This document shows positions 37,051-38,653 of a stretch of 38,653 bases of DNA, piece after piece. The notes beneath the pieces were generated by a model. The model did no database searches, was not told where the DNA came from, and was given only the letters and a program-made list of their open reading frames with translations. A program made the position numbers and the translations under genes. This DNA comes from Actinomycetota bacterium (GTDB taxonomy: Bacteria > Actinomycetota > Geothermincolia > Fen-727 > Anoxymicrobiaceae), in contig JAFGMY010000031.1 in the NCBI GenBank assembly GCA_016927325.1, positions 1-38,653 of the forward strand, written 5' to 3'. Numbering within the stretch: the stretch's first letter is position 1; each line of letters begins with the position of its first letter.

Positions 37051-38433
37051 TTAATTTTCGGTTGTGGGTATATCCTGGTAGTTTCCAGATGCTTTCTTGT
37101 TGTTCCTGTATAGAAAAGCGGTCAGAAAAGAGAGGATTAGAGCGGCGATATAGGCACCGGAAAGAGCAATAAACGCTGGCAGGTTCAGAGAATTGCTTTT
37201 CCGGCCGGATGAAAAAACAGTAGAACCGCTTCCTGCGGTTGATGTTGTCATATCGTTCGGAGTTTCGCCGCTGGAGCGGGCAGGCGTTTGTGCAGTTCCG
37301 GAAATCTCAGTGCTTTCAGTTGATGCCGATGACTTGTTTTCACCGGACGTATTGTTTTCAACGGCAGATCTGCTGTCAGATGAGTCTTTGCTGTCGTTTG
37401 TGGAGTTTGTGGAGACTGTTGGAGCAGTCTGGGTCCCGTCAACAGTTGTTTTAGGTTTCGGGGTAAAGTTAAGCGGATAAGGCCGTTTGAGAAGGGCGGG
37501 AACCGCCTCGGCGGTCATCCAGACCGGTTTTGCGTCACTGGAATTTGTATATTTTATATGGCCGTCAGGTTGTTGCATTTTCAGTATGAACACAACCGGT
37601 GTTTTCCCGTTTTTCTGCCATGAGTCGGAGTCCGCATCTTCACCCGCCGCTGAAATTCCCTGCACCGCCCATGCCGTCGAGGCACTGTTGGAGAAATCCG
37701 ATTTCCATTTGAATCCTCCATCGTCACCCTGGCAGAAGACAAGGTATTTAAGGGCGCGATCCACCGTCTGGCTTTCAGGATCGGCTCCAGCTGCCAGAAG
37801 TGCCTGTAATGCGGCCCCGGTATCATCGGGATCGCTTGCCGCCCCTGTCGCGAAGCTGAAGCCGCCGTCGGTGTTTTGAACGGATGAAAGCCAGCCCACG
37901 CAGTTGGACGGCAACCGCTCGGACGCGGAAGAAAGAGCGATCGTCCCCCAGACGTGTTCGTTCACTGAGTTACCGATGCGACCGTCGGGAAAGACGTTGG
38001 CGTTTATTTCAGCAACCAGGTTTCTTCCCTGGAAAGAGCGCGGGTCGACTCCAGCGGAGGCCAGAGCGAAACATGCCCTTTCCACATCGGTGAGCTTCTG
38101 CCAGCCGCCTGCCTGTGACGCGAGAAAGTCTATTGGAGATTTGCCGCCCTTTTTCCAGAGTTTCGGGTCTTGTCCCGCGGAGACGATTGCGGGTATGACC
38201 CAGGTTGTAAGCAGTTCCGAGGAGGAGCCGCCGGGCTCGGCGAAACCGCCGTCAGCCTGCTGCCTGCCGGCCAGGTAGTTTAGAGCCATATTTACACTGT
38301 CGCTTACGCCGTTAATGCTCATATTTTGGGACGCGGCCGGGGTAGGACGGCAGGCAATCAGGAGAAGTATCAGCAGCATTGAAAATAATGCCGACGTTTT
38401 CTTGTTTTTACTGGCGGCAATTAAATTCCCCAT
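37051..38433 (-). CDS. Secreted alpha/alpha-barrel (prenyltransferase/squalene cyclase-repeat) surface protein with C-terminal TM
   Basis: Repeats AGRQQADGGF, SVQNTDGGFSF, VFCQGDDGGFKW, MQQPDGHI; signal peptide at MGNLIAAS...; Ser/Thr linker, C-terminal TM and basic tail. Confidence 0.85.
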   Translation of the reverse strand: MGNLIAASKNKKTSALFSMLLILLLIACRPTPAASQNMSINGVSDSVNMALNYLAGRQQADGGFAEPGGSSSELLTTWVIPAIVSAGQDPKLWKKGGKSPIDFLASQAGGWQKLTDVERACFALASAGVDPRSFQGRNLVAEINANVFPDGRIGNSVNEHVWGTIALSSASERLPSNCVGWLSSVQNTDGGFSFATGAASDPDDTGAALQALLAAGADPESQTVDRALKYLVFCQGDDGGFKWKSDFSNSASTAWAVQGISAAGEDADSDSWQKNGKTPVVFILKMQQPDGHIKYTNSSDAKPVWMTAEAVPALLKRPYPLNFTPKPKTTVDGTQTAPTVSTNSTNDSKDSSDSRSAVENNTSGENKSSASTESTEISGTAQTPARSSGETPNDMTTSTAGSGSTVFSSGRKSNSLNLPAFIALSGAYIAALILSFLTAFLYRNNKKASGNYQDIPTTEN

Positions 38434-38488
38434 CTTAATATTATAAGCCCGGTTTTGCGCATTGACATAGTTATTAATGGGTTTCACC

Positions 38489-38653
38489 TTATGCTTCACT
38501 TCTTTCTCCCGATACTGCGTGGCTGTCCGACAGGTCGTCAGCGAGTTCATAGGAAAAGCGGGCTTTATATCTTGAGAGCATCTCAATAAGTGCCGGTCCC
38601 ATAAGGAAAGCAAAAGCGAAGTTGCCTCCCGCGTGCAGAAGATCGAACCAGAA
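38489..38653 (-). CDS. ECF transporter S component, C-terminal fragment (5' end beyond window)
   Basis: Open frame FWFDLLHAGGNFAFAFLMGPALIEMLSRYKARFSYELADDLSDSHAVSGERSEA*; resembles FD..HA.GN..FA...GP.LI..L.RY endings of S components. Confidence 0.6.
   Translation of the reverse strand, partial: FWFDLLHAGGNFAFAFLMGPALIEMLSRYKARFSYELADDLSDSHAVSGERSEA

Noticed and set aside
1-38653. CRISPR arrays, rRNA genes, intact insertion sequences
   Set aside because: None seen; the only tandem array is the three-unit 44-bp repeat without unique spacers.

Overview
38.6 kb bacterial chromosomal window with about 35 protein-coding genes or gene remnants and three tRNAs (Arg-TCT, His-GTG, Lys-CTT). Calls were made by eye from the sequence and ORF track; no database search was run. 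Main blocks: an ABC-2 permease pair; DUF998 and HdeD-like membrane proteins; three tandem paralogues of an unrecognised CxxC protein family (3596-7262), each of which looks like an internal tandem duplication; many small lipoproteins (DUF4878-like, DUF4352-like, IPT/TIG); a MarR regulator with a frameshifted MMPL/RND transporter; a MacB/LolD-type ABC operon; a decayed accessory island after tRNA-Lys (AbiE-type toxin-antitoxin with a broken toxin gene, a tyrosine-recombinase remnant with two catalytic residues substituted, and two related toxin-like fragments); a potassium-uptake operon (fused double TrkA, single TrkA, 65-aa membrane protein, TrkH, OB-like membrane protein, KdpD, KdpE); PlsC, TetR, DUF362-ferredoxin; and an alpha/alpha-barrel surface protein next to the 3' end of an ECF-transporter S component. 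The best leads are (1) the triplicated, internally duplicated CxxC family, (2) the Trk-KdpDE locus, with a KdpE-like direct repeat and a hairpin-rich leader upstream, and (3) a kdpE gene whose conserved N-terminus can only be reached from a non-canonical start codon, with two other genes that have good Shine-Dalgarno spacing to CTG.
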